DNA from: Pseudomonas oligotrophica
Lineage (GTDB): Bacteria > Pseudomonadota > Gammaproteobacteria > Pseudomonadales > Pseudomonadaceae
NCBI RefSeq assembly: GCF_021726475.1
Contig: NZ_JAKJRU010000006.1
Location: forward strand, 1-64,000
DNA: 64,000 nucleotides
Direction: 5' to 3'
A program made the translations under genes and the position numbers. A model generated the notes under the pieces. The model was not told where the DNA came from, did not search any database, and saw only the letters and a list, made by a program, of their open reading frames with translations. Of the stretch, positions 62,950-64,000 are shown in pieces. Position 1 is the stretch's first letter. The number at the start of each line of letters is the position of its first letter.

Positions 62950-63990
62950 TCAGAAAAGCGAGCGCACCCAAGTCTGGATGGGGTAGAGGATGATGCCGAC
63001 CATCAGGCCTATGTACATCAGGTAGCCGAGGGTTACCTGCGGAGCACGCAGCTCGGCGAGCTTCTCGAAGTCGCTGCCCAGGTACATGGCAGCCTGGGTA
63101 GAGTTGAACGGCAGAGCCTCAAGCTGTGCCTTGGCGTTGCGTGCAGCAATAAAGCGCAGGGAGACGTACCAGAAAGCTGCTGCCGGGATCACCGTCCAGG
63201 CCATGCCAAACAGGATTCCCACCGCAATCACGACAGGGATCATCAACAGAACCTGCGGTCCCGGATTGACCATGCTCGCCATGAACTCGCTCACGAAGGC
63301 CGAGAAGCCACTGGTGATGAAGCTCACCACCGCCCCCACATCCCACTCGGCGCCCATCGCCAGCCACAGGTAGGAAAGACCCGCCATTGCCGCCGCCCAG
63401 TTGATGACCTGGGCACAGCCATAACCACCAAAGGCACCGCCATTGATCGGCGCTATCGCCGCGAAGTGAGTGCCACGCCCCAGGAGGGCCCGAGGCAGGA
63501 AGCAGATCACCAGCAGCAACCCGGCCATCAACAGCATCAGCCCCTCATATCCAGGCAGCGGCACCCACTCTCCGATGGAAAAGGAGTCCTGCTTGACGAA
63601 GGTGCGCCCCCGCATCACGTCCCGCGCCATGTCCACGAACGGAATGGCCAGCGCGGCAGCAATGAAGCCGGACTTCGGCACCGACCAGATTTCGGCAAAC
63701 CAGTTACCGGTCAGGCTGCGGCGGTAGTAGTAGCGATAGGTACGCTTGGGCTGGTACTGGGTACCGGAATTCTTCACTGCCACCCCAAACCAGCCGCGGG
63801 CGATAGCCACATAGGAGAGCAGGCGCCCCGTGTTGTTCATCACCACCGAGTGGGTTGCCGAGCTATCCACCCAAGGCAAACGGACGGACTGCCCGGCAGG
63901 GCGATTGGCGCATTCCTCGACGAACGCATCCGCCAGCTCATTGCAAGGCCTGTAGCCACGCGGGTAGAAGAAATCGAAGGCTGCTCTCAC
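62950..63990 (-). CDS. multi-pass membrane protein, possibly cut by the window
   Basis: An inner-membrane protein of at least 346 aa with about five to six helices (FIAAALAIPFVDMARDVM, LLMAGLLLVICFLPRALLG, CAQVINWAAAMAGLSYLW, VLLMIPVVIAVGILFGMAW, LGYLMYIGLMVGIILYPI). The N-terminal 70 residues are cytoplasmic-like and include RTYRYYYRRS. The first GTG is at 63990, but the frame stays open to the window edge, so the true start may lie outside. I recognise no family. Not clearly linked to the restriction operon. Confidence 0.72.
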   Translation of the reverse strand: MRAAFDFFYPRGYRPCNELADAFVEECANRPAGQSVRLPWVDSSATHSVVMNNTGRLLSYVAIARGWFGVAVKNSGTQYQPKRTYRYYYRRSLTGNWFAEIWSVPKSGFIAAALAIPFVDMARDVMRGRTFVKQDSFSIGEWVPLPGYEGLMLLMAGLLLVICFLPRALLGRGTHFAAIAPINGGAFGGYGCAQVINWAAAMAGLSYLWLAMGAEWDVGAVVSFITSGFSAFVSEFMASMVNPGPQVLLMIPVVIAVGILFGMAWTVIPAAAFWYVSLRFIAARNAKAQLEALPFNSTQAAMYLGSDFEKLAELRAPQVTLGYLMYIGLMVGIILYPIQTWVRSLF

Positions 63991-64000
63991 GGAACTGACG

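Overview
The window is high-GC gammaproteobacterial chromosome, most like the Pseudomonas/Stutzerimonas group. The evidence is gene order recalled from Pseudomonas genomes. The first part has a mnh/pha antiporter operon, pdxH, an OmpA lipoprotein, a serine hydrolase, dinG and a YchJ-like gene, matching the PA1039-PA1059 neighbourhood. The second part has fpr/finR, erdR, a PA3611-like gene, phosphoketolase, an MBL-fold protein, a LOG protein, recX, recA, cinA, mutS and fdxA, matching PA3604-PA3621. These matches are from memory, not from a search.

Layout. 0.1-5.8 kb: multisubunit Na+/H+ antiporter operon (fused A/B, then C-G). 6-14.3 kb: envelope lipoproteins, pdxH, a beta-lactamase-fold hydrolase, SOS-controlled dinG, a CopD-like protein and a SEC-C protein. 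14.4-19.2 kb: fpr/finR, erdR, an EamA exporter and a DTW tRNA-modifying enzyme. 19.3-30.2 kb: phosphoketolase, RNA/nucleotide enzymes and the recX-recA-cinA / mutS-fdxA block. 30.2-34.8 kb: a three-gene envelope operon (GT4 glycosyltransferase, polysaccharide deacetylase, LPG-synthase-like membrane protein), a YihY/BrkB protein and a KGG-repeat stress protein.

From about 35.1 kb the character changes. The DNA becomes visibly AT-richer and the genes accessory. A degenerate tRNA-like 3' end beside a terminator (35.05-35.12 kb) may mark the island edge. Next come an unrecognised three-gene operon (35.5-38.0 kb), a small orphan gene, and a complete Tn402/Tn5053-family transposon of 9,136 bp (38635-47770). 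The transposon carries tniABQR, and its cargo is YkvA, a YjiK/SdiA-regulated-type protein, a DTGA-motif protease-like protein and an OmpR/histidine-kinase pair. It lies directly beside the recombination site of a second serine resolvase. An unknown-protein/ParS-like-antitoxin pair follows, then about 750 bp of non-coding DNA with four 25-bp iterons and two long palindromes.

The last block (50.4-62.7 kb) is a type I restriction-modification operon read on the minus strand: hsdM-hsdS-GIY-YIG protein-PIN protein-548-aa unknown-PLD-like nuclease-hsdR. Most junctions overlap, so it looks like one expanded defence unit with accessory nucleases. The PLD-like gene appears frameshifted at its N-terminus. 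The window ends in a membrane protein that may be cut by the window edge.

The best candidates for an undescribed system are the expanded type I operon, the transposon's signalling/envelope cargo, the three-gene operon at 35.5 kb, and the iteron/palindrome region beside the orphan antitoxin.
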